Assembly (NCBI RefSeq): GCF_000194945.1
Contig: NZ_GL878511.1
Span: 62,001-126,000 of the forward strand
DNA from: Streptococcus sanguinis SK1 = NCTC 7863
GTDB lineage: Bacteria > Bacillota > Bacilli > Lactobacillales > Streptococcaceae
Direction: 5' to 3'
DNA length: 64,000 nucleotides
Positions within the stretch are counted from its first letter, which is position 1. Every line of letters starts with the position of its first letter. Under the pieces are notes generated by a model. The model saw nothing but the letters and a program-made list of their open reading frames with translations, ran no database searches and was not told the origin of the DNA. Below, piece after piece: positions 44,229 through 54,823 of this stretch. The position numbers were made by a program, and so were the translations under genes.

Positions 44229-45494
44229 CTAGACAATTCTACCTTGATCGACGACCAGTTTTCCAGCCTTGTAAACCTGATGGATCAGGTTAGTCGCAAA
44301 GAAATAAAGTGGATAATCAATATTCTTAGCGTCTAGGATGGTAATGTCAGCCTGCTTGCCAGTGTCAAAGCTACCAATCTTATCTTGGCGGTTAACTGAG
44401 TAGGCTGCATTGATGGTTACAGCGTTCAGAACTTCTACTGGCGTCAGACGCATCATAAAGCAGCCCAGCTGCATAACAAACTGCAGGTTAGCTGTTGGAC
44501 AGGAGCCTGGATTGCTGTCGGTGGTCAGGGTGATGGCCATACCAGCTTCCAGCATCTTACGGGCTGGTGCATAGGTATCTTCCATCAGACTGAAGGTAGT
44601 CGCTGGCAGGAGATTGCCGATAACTTTGGCTTCTGCCATCTTGCGAATGCCCTCATCGGTCGCTACCATCAAGTGCTCTGCACTAGTTGCTCCTAGCTCA
44701 GCTGCTACATCTACTCCACCGATAGATTCGATTTCATCAGCATGGATACGGAGCTTGAAGCCCATTTCCTTAGCCTTAGAAAGCAAGTAGCGTGACTCGT
44801 CAGCTGTAAAGACGCCCTTTTCACAGAAAATATCACAAAACTCAGCTAGATTTTCTGCTTTTACCCGAGGTAGCATTTCCTCGACGATGAGCTCCAGATA
44901 TTCCTGAGAGCGTCCCTTGTATTCTGGTGGAACGGCGTGGGCAGCCATAAAGGTCGAAACCAAATCAATATCGTGGTCACGGTCCAAAGCCCCAACGACA
45001 TCCAGCTGGCGCTTCTCTGTTTCCCAGTCCAAACCATAGCCACTCTTGGCCTCAACAGTCGTCACCCCATGTAGCAGCATATAGTCCAGCAGTCTCTTAG
45101 ACTTATCATAGAGAGTGTCAAAAGAAGCTTCTCGCGTCGCGCGAACTGTACTGAGAATACCGCCGCCTTGGGCAAGAATTTCAAGATAAGGGACACCTGC
45201 TAATTTCTTAGCAAATTCATGCTCCCGACTGCCACCGTAGACCAAGTGAGTGTGACAGTCGATCAAGCCAGGGGTGGCAATCTTGCCTTCATAAGACTGG
45301 ATCTTAGTATCCGGTCCAACCAGACTGGCATCCGGCTCTCCGCTGCCAACTGCTAGGATTTTGCCGTCTTTGACTGCAATGTAGCCGTCTTCCAAGACCT
45401 GAGCTTCCTTCATCTCCTCACCAAAAAGGGGATGCCCGAGATCCTTGGGACAGAAGACTTGATTAAAGTGAGTTAATAGTAAATCAGCAGTCAT
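44229..45494 (-). CDS. hutI: Imidazolonepropionase
   Basis: Third step of histidine degradation: 4-imidazolone-5-propionate to N-formimidoyl-L-glutamate. 421 residues, amidohydrolase fold: metal-binding [41 protein letters not shown] and [10 protein letters not shown] are all present. GGAGG precedes the ATG. It is the only hut gene on the minus strand, sharing the 199-bp control region with hutU. Confidence 0.97.
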   Translation of the reverse strand: MTADLLLTHFNQVFCPKDLGHPLFGEEMKEAQVLEDGYIAVKDGKILAVGSGEPDASLVGPDTKIQSYEGKIATPGLIDCHTHLVYGGSREHEFAKKLAGVPYLEILAQGGGILSTVRATREASFDTLYDKSKRLLDYMLLHGVTTVEAKSGYGLDWETEKRQLDVVGALDRDHDIDLVSTFMAAHAVPPEYKGRSQEYLELIVEEMLPRVKAENLAEFCDIFCEKGVFTADESRYLLSKAKEMGFKLRIHADEIESIGGVDVAAELGATSAEHLMVATDEGIRKMAEAKVIGNLLPATTFSLMEDTYAPARKMLEAGMAITLTTDSNPGSCPTANLQFVMQLGCFMMRLTPVEVLNAVTINAAYSVNRQDKIGSFDTGKQADITILDAKNIDYPLYFFATNLIHQVYKAGKLVVDQGRIV

Positions 45495-45537
45495 GCTTGT
45501 TCCTCCATTTCATTTTCCGACATATTTGCTTTTCATC

Positions 45538-45566
45538 ATAATACACTATCGTCAAATTATAGTCAA
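45538..45566 (-). promoter_or_regulatory. hutI promoter
   Basis: TTGACT (45561-45566) and TATTAT (45538-45543) on the minus strand, 17-bp spacer, 44 bp before the ATG. Confidence 0.6.
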
Positions 45567-45617
45567 AAGCTTGTAAAAGATAGGAGCCCCACTTTTTTTA
45601 CTGTTTTTGTCATTTTC

Positions 45618-45647
45618 TTGACTCTTTATGGACGGGAGTCTTATAGA
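45618..45647 (+). promoter_or_regulatory. hutU operon promoter
   Basis: TTGACT (45618-45623) and TATAGA (45642-45647) with an 18-bp spacer, 46 bp before the hutU ATG. The imperfect -10 box suggests dependence on an activator. Confidence 0.5.
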
Positions 45648-45693
45648 ATGTAGGAGAAAGATATTTTACACTTGACTAAAAGGAGGATTTTTC

Positions 45694-47724
45694 ATGTCAT
45701 ACTTTAGCGAAAATGAAATTGCAGCAGCAATGACCATCAAATTAGACGATGTACTGCCTGAAAAAACAGTTTTCCAAGAAGGCATCCGTCGAGCACCTGA
45801 CCGGGGCTTCCGTTTGACTCAAGCTCAAACCGAAATTGCTCTTAAAAATGCCCTTCGCTATATTCCAAAGAGATTCCATGAGGAAGTAATTCCAGAATTC
45901 TTAGAAGAACTGAAGACTCGCGGACGGATTTATGGCTACCGCTGGCGTCCAAAAGAACGCATCTACGGCAAACCAATTGACGAGTACAAAGGGAACTGTA
46001 CTGCAGCCAAAGCTATGCAGGTCATGATTGACAACAACCTGAGCTTTGAAATCGCCCTTTATCCTTATGAATTGGTTACTTATGGGGAAACTGGATCTGT
46101 CTGTGCTAACTGGATGCAGTACAACCTAATCAAGAAATACTTGGAAATCATGACCGACCATCAAACCTTGGTCGTGGAATCTGGCCATCCGCTCGGACTC
46201 TTCAAGTCCAAACCAGAAGCACCTCGTGTTATCATCACCAACGGCCTCTTGGTCGGTGAATACGACAATATGAAGGACTGGGAAATTGCAGAAGAAATGG
46301 GTGTGACCAACTATGGTCAAATGACAGCTGGCGGCTGGATGTACATCGGCCCTCAAGGTATCGTCCATGGCACTTTCAACACCCTCCTCAATGCTGGGCG
46401 CTTGAAACTGGGTGTAGCTGATGATGGCGACCTGACTGGCAAACTCTTCATCTCTTCTGGTCTAGGTGGTATGAGTGGAGCTCAAGGGAAAGCAGCCGAA
46501 ATTGCTAAAGCTGTGGCAATCGTAGCTGAAGTAGACCAATCTCGGATTGAAACTCGCCACTCCCAAGGCTGGATTAGCCAATTGGCTGAAAGTCCGAAAG
46601 AAGCTATCAACTTGGCTCAAAAAGCTCTGGAAGCTGGCGAATCAACTTCTATTGCCTATCATGGTAACATCGTAGATCTCTTAGAATATGTCAACGAGAA
46701 CAATATCCATGTAGATCTGCTGTCTGACCAAACTTCTTGCCACAATGTCTATGACGGTGGCTACTGTCCAGCTGGTATCAGCTTTGAAGAGCGGACTCGC
46801 CTTCTGGCTGAAGACAAGGAAACATTTGCTAAGTTGGTTGACCAAACCTTGGAACGTCACTTCAAGGCAATCAAGACCCTGACTAGCAATGGTACCTACT
46901 TCTTTGACTATGGTAATGCCTTTATGAAGGCCGTCTATGACTCTGGTATTAAGGAAATTTCTAAGAACGGCTTTGACGACAAAGACGGCTTCATCTGGCC
47001 ATCCTATGTAGAAGATATCATGGGCCCAATGCTCTTTGACTATGGTTATGGTCCTTTCCGTTGGGTATGTCTGAGCGGTAAGCACGAAGACCTGGTCGCT
47101 ACTGACCATGCAGCTATGGAAGTGATCGACCCTAACCGCCGCTACCAAGACCGCGACAACTACAACTGGATCCGCGATGCAGAAAAGAACCAGCTGGTTG
47201 TTGGAACTCAAGCTCGGATTCTCTACCAAGACTGTATGGGTCGTGTCAATATCGCCCTCAAGTTCAATGAATTAGTACGCGAAGGCAAGATTGGTCCTGT
47301 CATGATTGGTCGTGACCACCACGACGTATCTGGTACTGACTCTCCATTCCGTGAAACTTCTAATATCAAGGACGGTTCTAATGTCACCTGCGACATGGCT
47401 GTGCAATGTTACGCTGGTAATGCAGCTCGCGGTATGAGTCTGGTAGCTCTCCACAACGGTGGCGGAACTGGTATCGGTAAAGCAATCAACGGTGGCTTTG
47501 GCTTGGTACTGGACGGTAGCGAACGCATTGATGAAATCATCAAATCTGCTATCGCTTGGGATACGATCGGCGGAGTCGCTCGTCGTAACTGGGCTCGCAA
47601 TGAGCATGCTATTGAGACTGCTATTGAGTACAACCGCCTCCACCAAGGAACAGACCACATCACCATTCCATACTTAACTGACGAAGATTTGGTCAAAGAA
47701 TCTGTCAAGAAATTGTTCGAATAG
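45694..47724 (+). CDS. hutU: Urocanate hydratase
   Basis: Second step of histidine degradation: urocanate plus water to imidazolonepropionate, using tightly bound NAD+. 676 residues, longer than the approximately 555 of proteobacterial enzymes, as in the Firmicutes/animal-type subgroup. The catalytic region includes SCHNVYDGGYCPAG with the conserved Cys/Tyr. AGGAGG precedes the ATG. It starts a seven-gene plus-strand run. Confidence 0.95.
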   Translation: MSYFSENEIAAAMTIKLDDVLPEKTVFQEGIRRAPDRGFRLTQAQTEIALKNALRYIPKRFHEEVIPEFLEELKTRGRIYGYRWRPKERIYGKPIDEYKGNCTAAKAMQVMIDNNLSFEIALYPYELVTYGETGSVCANWMQYNLIKKYLEIMTDHQTLVVESGHPLGLFKSKPEAPRVIITNGLLVGEYDNMKDWEIAEEMGVTNYGQMTAGGWMYIGPQGIVHGTFNTLLNAGRLKLGVADDGDLTGKLFISSGLGGMSGAQGKAAEIAKAVAIVAEVDQSRIETRHSQGWISQLAESPKEAINLAQKALEAGESTSIAYHGNIVDLLEYVNENNIHVDLLSDQTSCHNVYDGGYCPAGISFEERTRLLAEDKETFAKLVDQTLERHFKAIKTLTSNGTYFFDYGNAFMKAVYDSGIKEISKNGFDDKDGFIWPSYVEDIMGPMLFDYGYGPFRWVCLSGKHEDLVATDHAAMEVIDPNRRYQDRDNYNWIRDAEKNQLVVGTQARILYQDCMGRVNIALKFNELVREGKIGPVMIGRDHHDVSGTDSPFRETSNIKDGSNVTCDMAVQCYAGNAARGMSLVALHNGGGTGIGKAINGGFGLVLDGSERIDEIIKSAIAWDTIGGVARRNWARNEHAIETAIEYNRLHQGTDHITIPYLTDEDLVKESVKKLFE

Positions 47725-47737
47725 AAAAAACTTGTCC

Positions 47738-47790
47738 CCCGACTTCTGAACTGAGCTAGGTCTCACATCTAGCTCAGCTGGAAGTTCCAC
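47738..47790 (+). other. Intercistronic hairpin between hutU and ftcD
   Basis: A perfect TGAGCTAG/CTAGCTCA stem (47752-47776) with an outer pairing (ACTTC with GAAGT) lies in the 114-bp gap. No T tract follows, so it may be an mRNA processing or stability site that adjusts hutU relative to downstream genes. Confidence 0.45.
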
Positions 47791-47838
47791 TTTATTCACT
47801 CTGTAATTTTAATAACATATAACACGAGGTAATATCTT

Positions 47839-48738
47839 ATGGCAAAAATTGTTGAATGTATTCCTAACTTTTCTGAAGGCCGCAACCAAGCGGTCATTGA
47901 CGGTCTAGTGGAAGTAGCCAAGAGCGTGCCAGGTGTAACACTTCTGGACCACTCTTCTGATGCCAGCCACAACCGCAGCGTCTTTACCTTGGTCGGTGAT
48001 GACCAAAACATTCAGGAAGTTGCCTTCCGTTTGGTCAAATACGCTTCTGAAAATATTGACTTGACAAAGCACCAGGGTGAACACCCTCGTATGGGCGCAA
48101 CTGATGTCCTGCCTTTTGTACCTATCAAGGACATCACAAGTGAGGAATGCGTAGAAATTGCGAAGACAGTATCTGAGCGGATCAACCGTGAGCTCGGTAT
48201 CCCTATCTTCCTCTATGAAGATGCAGCGACTCGTCCAGAACGTAAGAACTTGGCTAAGGTTCGTAAAGGACAGTTTGAAGGCATGCCTGAAAAACTCTTG
48301 GAACCTGACTGGGCTCCAGACTATGGTGAAAGAAAGATTCACCCAACTGCTGGTGTCACTGCTGTCGGAGCTAGAATGCCGCTCATCGCCTACAATATCA
48401 ACTTGGATACAGACAATCTGGAAATTGCCAACAACATTGCCAAAATCATCCGTGGTTCAAGCGGTGGCTACAAATACTGTAAAGCGATCGGTGTTATGCT
48501 GGAAGACCGCAACATTGCTCAGGTTTCTATCAACATGGTCAATCTGGAAAAATTCCCACTCTATCGTGTCTTTGAAACTGTTCGCTTTGAAGCTAAGCGC
48601 TACGGAGTTGGAATCCTCGGCTCAGAAGTCATCGGTTTGGCTCCAGCTAAGGCTTTGATTGACGCAGCAGAATACTATCTGCAAATCGAAGACTTTGACT
48701 ACGGCAAGCAAGTTCTGGAAAACCATTTGCTGGGCTAG
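47839..48738 (+). CDS. ftcD: Glutamate formimidoyltransferase
   Basis: Transfers the formimino group from formimidoylglutamate to tetrahydrofolate, releasing glutamate. 299 residues: only the transferase part of the bifunctional animal FTCD, starting MAKIVECIPNFSEGRNQAVIDGLV. His in SDASHNRSVFTLVG is part of the active site. The cyclodeaminase half is encoded separately by the next gene, 14 bp on. Confidence 0.95.
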   Translation: MAKIVECIPNFSEGRNQAVIDGLVEVAKSVPGVTLLDHSSDASHNRSVFTLVGDDQNIQEVAFRLVKYASENIDLTKHQGEHPRMGATDVLPFVPIKDITSEECVEIAKTVSERINRELGIPIFLYEDAATRPERKNLAKVRKGQFEGMPEKLLEPDWAPDYGERKIHPTAGVTAVGARMPLIAYNINLDTDNLEIANNIAKIIRGSSGGYKYCKAIGVMLEDRNIAQVSINMVNLEKFPLYRVFETVRFEAKRYGVGILGSEVIGLAPAKALIDAAEYYLQIEDFDYGKQVLENHLLG

Positions 48739-48752
48739 GAGGATAGAAACCT

Positions 48753-49379
48753 ATGAAATTAGTAGATTTAAGCTTGACAGAATTTGCCCAAGTCCTAGGC
48801 TCAGATGCTCCTGCACCAGGAGGCGGCTCTGCCGCTGCTCTTTCCGCAGCGAACGGTATTTCCCTGACTAAGATGGTCTGTGAATTGACCCTTGGCAAGA
48901 AAAAATACGCAGAATTTGAAGCAGAGATTGCTCAAGTGCACGCAGAAAGTGCACGCTTGCAAGAAAGCTTGCTCGCAGCTATTGACAAGGACACTGAAGC
49001 CTTCAATCTAGTCTCCGCCGTCTTTGATATGCCTAAGGAAACAGAGGAAGACAAGGCTGCCCGTCGGGAAGCTATGCAGCAAGCCCTCAAGGAAGCGACC
49101 AAGTCGCCTTATGGCATGATGGAAGACATCTTGGCTGCCCTGCAAACAACTCAAAAAGCTGTTGGCAAGTCCAATACCAATGCTGCCAGCGACCTGGGAG
49201 TCGCAGCTCTCAACCTTAAGGCTGGTCTGCAAGGAGCTTGGCTCAATGTCCTCATCAACCTGTCAGGTGTCAAGGATGAAGCATTTGTCGCAGACTACCG
49301 CAGCAAGGGTGAAGATCTCCTACAAAAAGGCTGCGCTCTAGCAGATGAAATTTATCAAGAAATTTTGAAAGTTGTCTAA
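48753..49379 (+). CDS. fchA: Formimidoyltetrahydrofolate cyclodeaminase
   Basis: 208 residues, all-helical. Converts 5-formimino-THF to 5,10-methenyl-THF and ammonia. Family hallmarks: DAPAPGGGSAAALSAANGISLTKMV and SNTNAASDLGVAALNLKAGLQGAWLNVLINL. GGAGG precedes the ATG. Together with FtcD it replaces HutG as an outlet for formimidoylglutamate. Confidence 0.95.
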   Translation: MKLVDLSLTEFAQVLGSDAPAPGGGSAAALSAANGISLTKMVCELTLGKKKYAEFEAEIAQVHAESARLQESLLAAIDKDTEAFNLVSAVFDMPKETEEDKAARREAMQQALKEATKSPYGMMEDILAALQTTQKAVGKSNTNAASDLGVAALNLKAGLQGAWLNVLINLSGVKDEAFVADYRSKGEDLLQKGCALADEIYQEILKVV

Positions 49380-49445
49380 TAGATAAATGGAAGATAAGTC
49401 CGCTCATTCCTATGAATGGACTTCCTCTTCTCAAGAGGTAACAAT

Positions 49446-51119
49446 ATGGTTTTATCAGATATTGAAATTGCGAATTCGGTTCAAATGAAGCCCATCAAAG
49501 AGGTGGCAGAAAAGCTAGGAATTGCTGAAGACGCCCTGTCTCTTTATGGAAATTACAAGGCAAAAATCAGTGCCGGCCAACTGGAAGCCTTAAAAGACAA
49601 GCCAGACGGCAAACTGATTCTCGTGACAGCTATTTCTCCGACACCAGCCGGAGAAGGCAAGACCACGACTTCTGTCGGATTGGTCGATGCTCTGGCTGCT
49701 ATCGGTAAAAAAGCCGTTATCGCTCTGCGGGAACCTTCACTCGGACCTGTCTTTGGTATCAAGGGCGGAGCTGCTGGCGGTGGGCACGCTCAGGTGGTGC
49801 CCATGGAAGACATCAACCTCCACTTCACTGGTGACTTTCATGCCATCGGTGTTGCCAACAACCTATTGGCAGCCCTCATTGATAACCACATCCATCATGG
49901 AAATGCCTTAGGCATTGACTCTCGCCGCATCACTTGGAAGCGGGCAGTGGATATGAATGACCGGCAACTGCGCCATATCGTAGACGGCTTGCAAGGTAAA
50001 GTCAACGGTGTTCCTCGTGAAGATGGTTTTGACATTACAGTTGCTTCTGAGGTTATGGCTATTCTCTGTCTGTCAGAAAATATCACTGACCTCAAGAACC
50101 GTTTGGAAAAAATCATCATTGGTTACAGCTTTGAAGGTAAGCCAATAACTGCCAAGGACTTGAAAGCTGGTGGCGCTATGGCCGCTGTGCTCAAAGACGC
50201 TATCCATCCAAACTTGGTTCAAACTCTGGAACATACGCCAGCCTTGATTCACGGTGGACCTTTTGCCAACATTGCCCATGGCTGTAACAGTGTCCTAGCT
50301 ACCAAACTGGCTCTCAAATATGCCGACTATGCAGTCACAGAAGCTGGTTTCGGTGCTGACCTTGGTGCTGAAAAATTCATTGATATCAAGTGTCGTGCAT
50401 CTGGTCTTCGTCCATCAGCTGTAGTTCTGGTTGCTACCATCCGCGCTCTCAAGATGCACGGTGGTGTGGCTAAGAGCGACCTGGCTGAAGAAAATGTCCA
50501 ATCCGTTGTAGATGGTCTGCCAAACTTGGAAAAACATCTGGAAAACATTCAAGATGTTTATGGATTGCCAGCAGTCGTTGCCATTAATAAATTCCCGCTG
50601 GATACCGAAGCAGAATTGCAAGCAGTTTATGACGCCTGCCAAAAACGCGGCGTTGACGTCGTGATTTCTGATGTCTGGGCAAATGGCGGAGCTGGCGGTA
50701 AAGAATTGGCTGAAAAAGTCGTTGAACTGGCCGAAGGAGACAATCACTTCCAATTTGTATATAATGAAGAGGACTCTATTGAAACCAAGCTGAACAAAAT
50801 TGTTACTAAGGTCTATGGAGGCAAGGGCGTTCGCCTGACTCCTGCTGCTAAACGTGAGCTCAAACAACTGGAAGAGCTGGGCTTCTCCAACTATCCTATC
50901 TGTATGGCTAAGACTCAGTACTCCTTCTCAGATGATGCTAAGAAACTGGGCGCACCTAAAGACTTTGTTGTGACTATCAGCCAGCTCAAAGTTTCTGCTG
51001 GTGCAGGCTTTATCGTTGCTCTGACTGGTGCAATCATGACCATGCCAGGGCTGCCTAAAGTACCAGCCAGCGAAAAGATTGATGTTGACAAAGACGGCAA
51101 TATCAGCGGTTTGTTCTAA
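49446..51119 (+). CDS. fhs: Formate-tetrahydrofolate ligase
   Basis: 557 residues from [28 protein letters not shown] 49446 has AGAGGT ahead, whereas the longer in-frame start at 49416 has none. P-loop [14 protein letters not shown], then [26 protein letters not shown]. It links formate, ATP and THF to 10-formyl-THF, and run backwards could recover ATP from one-carbon units released by histidine breakdown. In other streptococci a second fhs serves housekeeping, so this may be a pathway-specific copy (inference). Confidence 0.96.
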   Translation: MVLSDIEIANSVQMKPIKEVAEKLGIAEDALSLYGNYKAKISAGQLEALKDKPDGKLILVTAISPTPAGEGKTTTSVGLVDALAAIGKKAVIALREPSLGPVFGIKGGAAGGGHAQVVPMEDINLHFTGDFHAIGVANNLLAALIDNHIHHGNALGIDSRRITWKRAVDMNDRQLRHIVDGLQGKVNGVPREDGFDITVASEVMAILCLSENITDLKNRLEKIIIGYSFEGKPITAKDLKAGGAMAAVLKDAIHPNLVQTLEHTPALIHGGPFANIAHGCNSVLATKLALKYADYAVTEAGFGADLGAEKFIDIKCRASGLRPSAVVLVATIRALKMHGGVAKSDLAEENVQSVVDGLPNLEKHLENIQDVYGLPAVVAINKFPLDTEAELQAVYDACQKRGVDVVISDVWANGGAGGKELAEKVVELAEGDNHFQFVYNEEDSIETKLNKIVTKVYGGKGVRLTPAAKRELKQLEELGFSNYPICMAKTQYSFSDDAKKLGAPKDFVVTISQLKVSAGAGFIVALTGAIMTMPGLPKVPASEKIDVDKDGNISGLF

Positions 51120-51131
51120 TAAATACCAAAA

Positions 51132-51731
51132 ATGACAAATGTAACCCTTCTAAGAGCAAACGATTTTCAAGTTTCCGATTGGTCGGGGGGAAAGACAAAA
51201 CAACTTTATCTTTCCCCGCCAACTGGCCACTATGGCAAGCGGAACTTTGACTATCGACTCTCGACAGCAACTGTGGAGTTGGCTGAAAGTCAGTTTTCTG
51301 ACCTCAGCGGCTTTCACCGCATTCTCATGAGCCTGGACCACACACTTCATCTCCACAATGCCAGCCGGCAGGAGGAAACGGTTCTAGCTCCCTTTACTCC
51401 CTATGTCTTTGAAGGGAGTGATTCTATCACAAGTCGTGGGACTTGTACCGACTTTAACTTAATCTACAGCGACCATTATCAGGGACAGATGATTGCCATC
51501 TCGAATGGGCAAGAGCTTAGACGAGATGAAGAAATTCAATTTATCTATGCCTTAGAGGATCTGACGGTAACGGGAACAAACCTGCCATCGCTTAACCTAA
51601 AGGCAGAACAGCTTCTGATAGTGGAAAAAGAGACTCAGGAAACTGAGCTGCATATAATGTTTTCGAGTAACCAGCCAAAGGGCGCTTACCTTGCTATATG
51701 GGCTGGTTTGACCCACATCCCTACTAAGTAA
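51132..51731 (+). CDS. hutD: HutD family protein
   Basis: 199 residues, double-cupin HutD family: TLLRANDFQVSDWSGGKTKQLYLSP and a DFNLIY stretch near residue 110. HutD is proposed to limit or tune hut flux in pseudomonads; the mechanism is unproven. There is no clear Shine-Dalgarno before ATG 51132, which is only 12 bp after fhs, so translation may depend on coupling to fhs. Confidence 0.85.
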   Translation: MTNVTLLRANDFQVSDWSGGKTKQLYLSPPTGHYGKRNFDYRLSTATVELAESQFSDLSGFHRILMSLDHTLHLHNASRQEETVLAPFTPYVFEGSDSITSRGTCTDFNLIYSDHYQGQMIAISNGQELRRDEEIQFIYALEDLTVTGTNLPSLNLKAEQLLIVEKETQETELHIMFSSNQPKGAYLAIWAGLTHIPTK

Positions 51732-51806
51732 AGATACCATGATGTCTTGTCACCATTCTATCTTTACTTGGAAAGGATCCCATATCTCTAAAGGAGAAAC
51801 ATTATT

Positions 51807-53159
51807 ATGGATGCAACTAAACTCACTGCACAAGAACAAGAACAGGAAAAAGCGAAATTCAGCTTTTCCGGTGCAACCCTCTACGGTATCAATGCCGTTA
51901 TCGGATCAGGGATTTTCCTCCTACCGCAAAAGATTTATAAAGGACTTGGTCCTGCCTCTCTAGCTGTCATGCTTGGAACTGCCCTTCTCGTTATTCTCCT
52001 AGCCGTCTGCTTGGCAGAAACTGCTGGTTATTTTAATAAAAACGGCGGAGCCTTCCAATACTCCAAAGCAGCCTTTGGAGACTTTGTCGGATTTAATGTT
52101 GGCTTCCTAGGCTGGGCAGTTACCATCATCGCTTGGTCTGCTATGGCAGCAGGATTTGCGAGACTTTTTGTCATTACTTTTAAATCCTTTGCCCCCTATG
52201 AACTTCTGCTCAGTGTGAGCCTGATTATTTTGCTCAGTCTAATGAATATATCAGGTCTTAAGACTTCCAAAATGTTCACCTTGACCGCAACCGTAGCCAA
52301 GCTCATCCCAATTGTCGCTTTCAGTCTATGTGCGATTTTCTTCATCAAAGGAGGAATTGACAAAGGAAACTTCACTCCGTTTCTTCAGCTAGAACCTGGC
52401 GTAGATATCATGAAAGCTATCTCTAGTACAGCCATTTATATCTTCTACGGATTTATCGGATTTGAAACCATGTCTATCGTCGCTGGTGAAATGCGCAATC
52501 CAGAAAAGAATGTACCTCGAGCTATTTTGGGCTCTATCAGTATTGTCTCTGTTCTCTATATGCTGATTATCGCAGGAACTATCGCCATGTTAGGCAGCCG
52601 TATCCTGCAAACAGATGCCTCTGTACAAGACGCCTTTGTAGAGATGATTGGCCCTGTTGGAGCATGGATTGTTTCTATCGGAGCGCTGATTTCTATTGCT
52701 GGACTTAACATCGGGGAATCTATCATGGTTCCACGTTATGGTGCAGCTATCGCAAATGAAGGTCTGCTTCCTAAGAAAATTGCAGAAACCAACTCTAAAA
52801 ATGCCCCTATAGTTGCCATTATTATTTCAGGAATCCTGGCCATCGTCCTGCTCTTCTCTGGTAAATTTGAAGAATTAGCAGCTCTCAGCGTGGTCTTCCG
52901 CTTCTTCCAATACATCCCAACTGCTCTAGCTGTACTAGTATTAAGAAAGAAATATCCAGACAAGAAAGTAGTTTTCCGCGTTCCATTTGGTCCAGTAATT
53001 CCAATTTTGGCGGTTCTAGTCAGCCTCGTCATGATTTGGGGTGAAAACCCAATGAACTATGTCTACGGCCTCATCGGTGTCCTTATCGCCAGTGCAGTAT
53101 ACTTTATCTATATAGTACTGATTTGTAAAAATAAAGTTCTTGAACAAGAAGGAGAATGA
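51807..53159 (+). CDS. APC-family amino acid permease, probable histidine transporter
   Basis: 450 residues, 12 membrane segments, APC superfamily: ATLYGINAVIGSGIFLLPQKIYKGLGPAS in the first helix and FYGFIGFETMSIVAGEMRNPEKNVPRAI mid-protein. Its place inside the hut operon, just before hutH, points to histidine (or a histidine-containing exchange) as substrate; this is by context only. AAGGAG precedes the ATG. The 4-bp overlap (ATGA) near 53156 couples it to hutH. Confidence 0.88.
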   Translation: MDATKLTAQEQEQEKAKFSFSGATLYGINAVIGSGIFLLPQKIYKGLGPASLAVMLGTALLVILLAVCLAETAGYFNKNGGAFQYSKAAFGDFVGFNVGFLGWAVTIIAWSAMAAGFARLFVITFKSFAPYELLLSVSLIILLSLMNISGLKTSKMFTLTATVAKLIPIVAFSLCAIFFIKGGIDKGNFTPFLQLEPGVDIMKAISSTAIYIFYGFIGFETMSIVAGEMRNPEKNVPRAILGSISIVSVLYMLIIAGTIAMLGSRILQTDASVQDAFVEMIGPVGAWIVSIGALISIAGLNIGESIMVPRYGAAIANEGLLPKKIAETNSKNAPIVAIIISGILAIVLLFSGKFEELAALSVVFRFFQYIPTALAVLVLRKKYPDKKVVFRVPFGPVIPILAVLVSLVMIWGENPMNYVYGLIGVLIASAVYFIYIVLICKNKVLEQEGE

Positions 53160-53164
53160 ATCTT

Positions 53165-54706
53165 ATGACACATGTAATCAATTTGGATGGCGAACACCTT
53201 ACTTTAGAAGACGTCATCGCAGTAGCTCGTCATGGAGCCATTTGCGAAATCGACCAAGAAGCTAAGAAAGCTGTAGAAGCTTCCCGCAAAATCGTAGATG
53301 ACATCGTCCGCGAAAAGCGGGTCGTATACGGTGTTACAACCGGATTCGGCTCTCTCTGCAATGTCAGCATCTCACCAGAAGATACGACTCAACTGCAAGA
53401 AAACCTAATTCGGACGCACTCCTCAGGCTACGGTGATCCCCTGCCTGAAGATGCAGTCCGTGCGATTATGCTAATCCGGATTAATTCCTTGGTCAAAGGT
53501 TATTCTGGTATTCGTCTCTCTACTGTCGAAAAGCTCCTGGAATTGCTCAATAAAGGCGTTGTCCCTTACATTCCAGAAAAAGGCTCTTTGGGAGCTTCTG
53601 GTGACTTGGCACCACTGGCTCACATGGTTCTGCCTATGCTAGGACTGGGCCGTGCTTACTATCAAGGCCAATTGCTCTCTGGACAAGAAGCTTTGGCCAA
53701 GGCTGGTATCGAGAAAATTGCTCTAGCAGCCAAGGAAGGGCTGGCGCTGATTAACGGAACGACTGTCCTGACAGGTATCGGAGCTCTGGCTACCTACGAT
53801 GCCATCCAGCTGCTTAAACTGTCAGATGTCGCTGGCGCTCTTTCCATGGAAGTCCACAATGGTATTACCAGTCCTTTCGAAGAAGACTTGCATACCATTC
53901 GACCTCAAAGCGGACAGCTGGCTACAGCCCGCAATATCCGCAACCTTCTAGAAGGCAGTGGCAACACAACCGTAGCCACTCAACAGCGGGTCCAAGACCC
54001 ATATACCCTGCGTTGTATTCCGCAGATTCATGGTGCCAGCAAGGACTCTATCGCTTATGTCAAGACCAAGGTTGAGATTGAAATCAACTCTGTTACAGAC
54101 AACCCTATCATCACCAAGGAAGGCCATGTTATCTCAGGCGGTAACTTCCACGGTGAACCAATGGCTCAGCCATTCGATTTTCTCGGCATCGCTATTTCTG
54201 AAATCGGTAATGTATCCGAGCGTCGTGTAGAACGTCTGGTCAACAGCCAACTGAGCAAGCTCCCATCCTTCTTGGTCAAACACCCTGGCCTCAACTCTGG
54301 CTTTATGATTACCCAGTATGCTTGTGCTTCGCTCGCTTCTGAAAACAAGGTTCTATCTCATCCAGCCAGCGTAGACTCTATCCCATCTTGTGAAAACCAA
54401 GAAGACTTTGTCAGCATGGGAACAACCGCAGCACGCAAGGCAGCTGAAATTCTCAAGAATTCTCGCCGCATCGTGGCAACAGAAATCATGGCAGCCTGCC
54501 AAGCTCTGGATCTGAAACCAGAAAACCATGAACTTGGTAAAGGAACCAAGCCGGCCTACGACCTCTTCCGTCAGCATGTCCGCTTTATCGAGTTTGACAA
54601 GGATATCGAAATCTATGAGGAACTCAACAAGGCTTCTGAGCTGATTGAAAACGAAAAATTCCTAGCAGCCGTTGAAAAGGCTGTGGACTTGAGCATTCAG
54701 TTCTAA
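53165..54706 (+). CDS. hutH: Histidine ammonia-lyase
   Basis: First step: L-histidine to trans-urocanate and ammonia. 513 residues from MTHVINLDGEHLTLED. The MIO cofactor-forming triad Ala-Ser-Gly is at 144-146 in GSLGASGDLAPLAHM, at the usual place. ATG 53165 is preferred to 53156, because the GGAG at about 53150 is too close to the latter. Last gene before the operon terminator. Confidence 0.97.
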   Translation: MTHVINLDGEHLTLEDVIAVARHGAICEIDQEAKKAVEASRKIVDDIVREKRVVYGVTTGFGSLCNVSISPEDTTQLQENLIRTHSSGYGDPLPEDAVRAIMLIRINSLVKGYSGIRLSTVEKLLELLNKGVVPYIPEKGSLGASGDLAPLAHMVLPMLGLGRAYYQGQLLSGQEALAKAGIEKIALAAKEGLALINGTTVLTGIGALATYDAIQLLKLSDVAGALSMEVHNGITSPFEEDLHTIRPQSGQLATARNIRNLLEGSGNTTVATQQRVQDPYTLRCIPQIHGASKDSIAYVKTKVEIEINSVTDNPIITKEGHVISGGNFHGEPMAQPFDFLGIAISEIGNVSERRVERLVNSQLSKLPSFLVKHPGLNSGFMITQYACASLASENKVLSHPASVDSIPSCENQEDFVSMGTTAARKAAEILKNSRRIVATEIMAACQALDLKPENHELGKGTKPAYDLFRQHVRFIEFDKDIEIYEELNKASELIENEKFLAAVEKAVDLSIQF

Positions 54707-54734
54707 AGCTGGTGGCTCTGTAAAAAACTAACAT

Positions 54735-54768
54735 AAGAAGCCCGCTCTCATGCAGCTGGGCTTCTTTT
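54735..54768 (+). terminator. hut operon terminator after hutH
   Basis: A perfect 9-bp stem AAGAAGCCC/GGGCTTCTT followed by TTTT. The start of the duplicated 60-bp element overlaps its T tract. Confidence 0.75.
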
Positions 54769-54823
54769 CCCGCCAAAAGTCATTGACAGGCTTGGTGGAA
54801 ACTCTTATAATAAAGTCGCAAGT
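54764..54823 (+). repeat. 60-bp direct repeat, copy 1, containing a promoter
   Basis: Nearly identical (59/60) to 55668-55727. It contains TTGACA (54783-54788), a 17-bp spacer and TATAAT (54806-54811). The dyad CCGCCAA (54770-54776) and TTGGTGG (54792-54798) flanks the -35 box, with one change relative to copy 2. Confidence 0.9.

Noticed and set aside
46681-47229. Long minus-strand frames opposite hutU
   Set aside because: Codon-complement shadows of a conserved enzyme; no ribosome site and no homology pattern.
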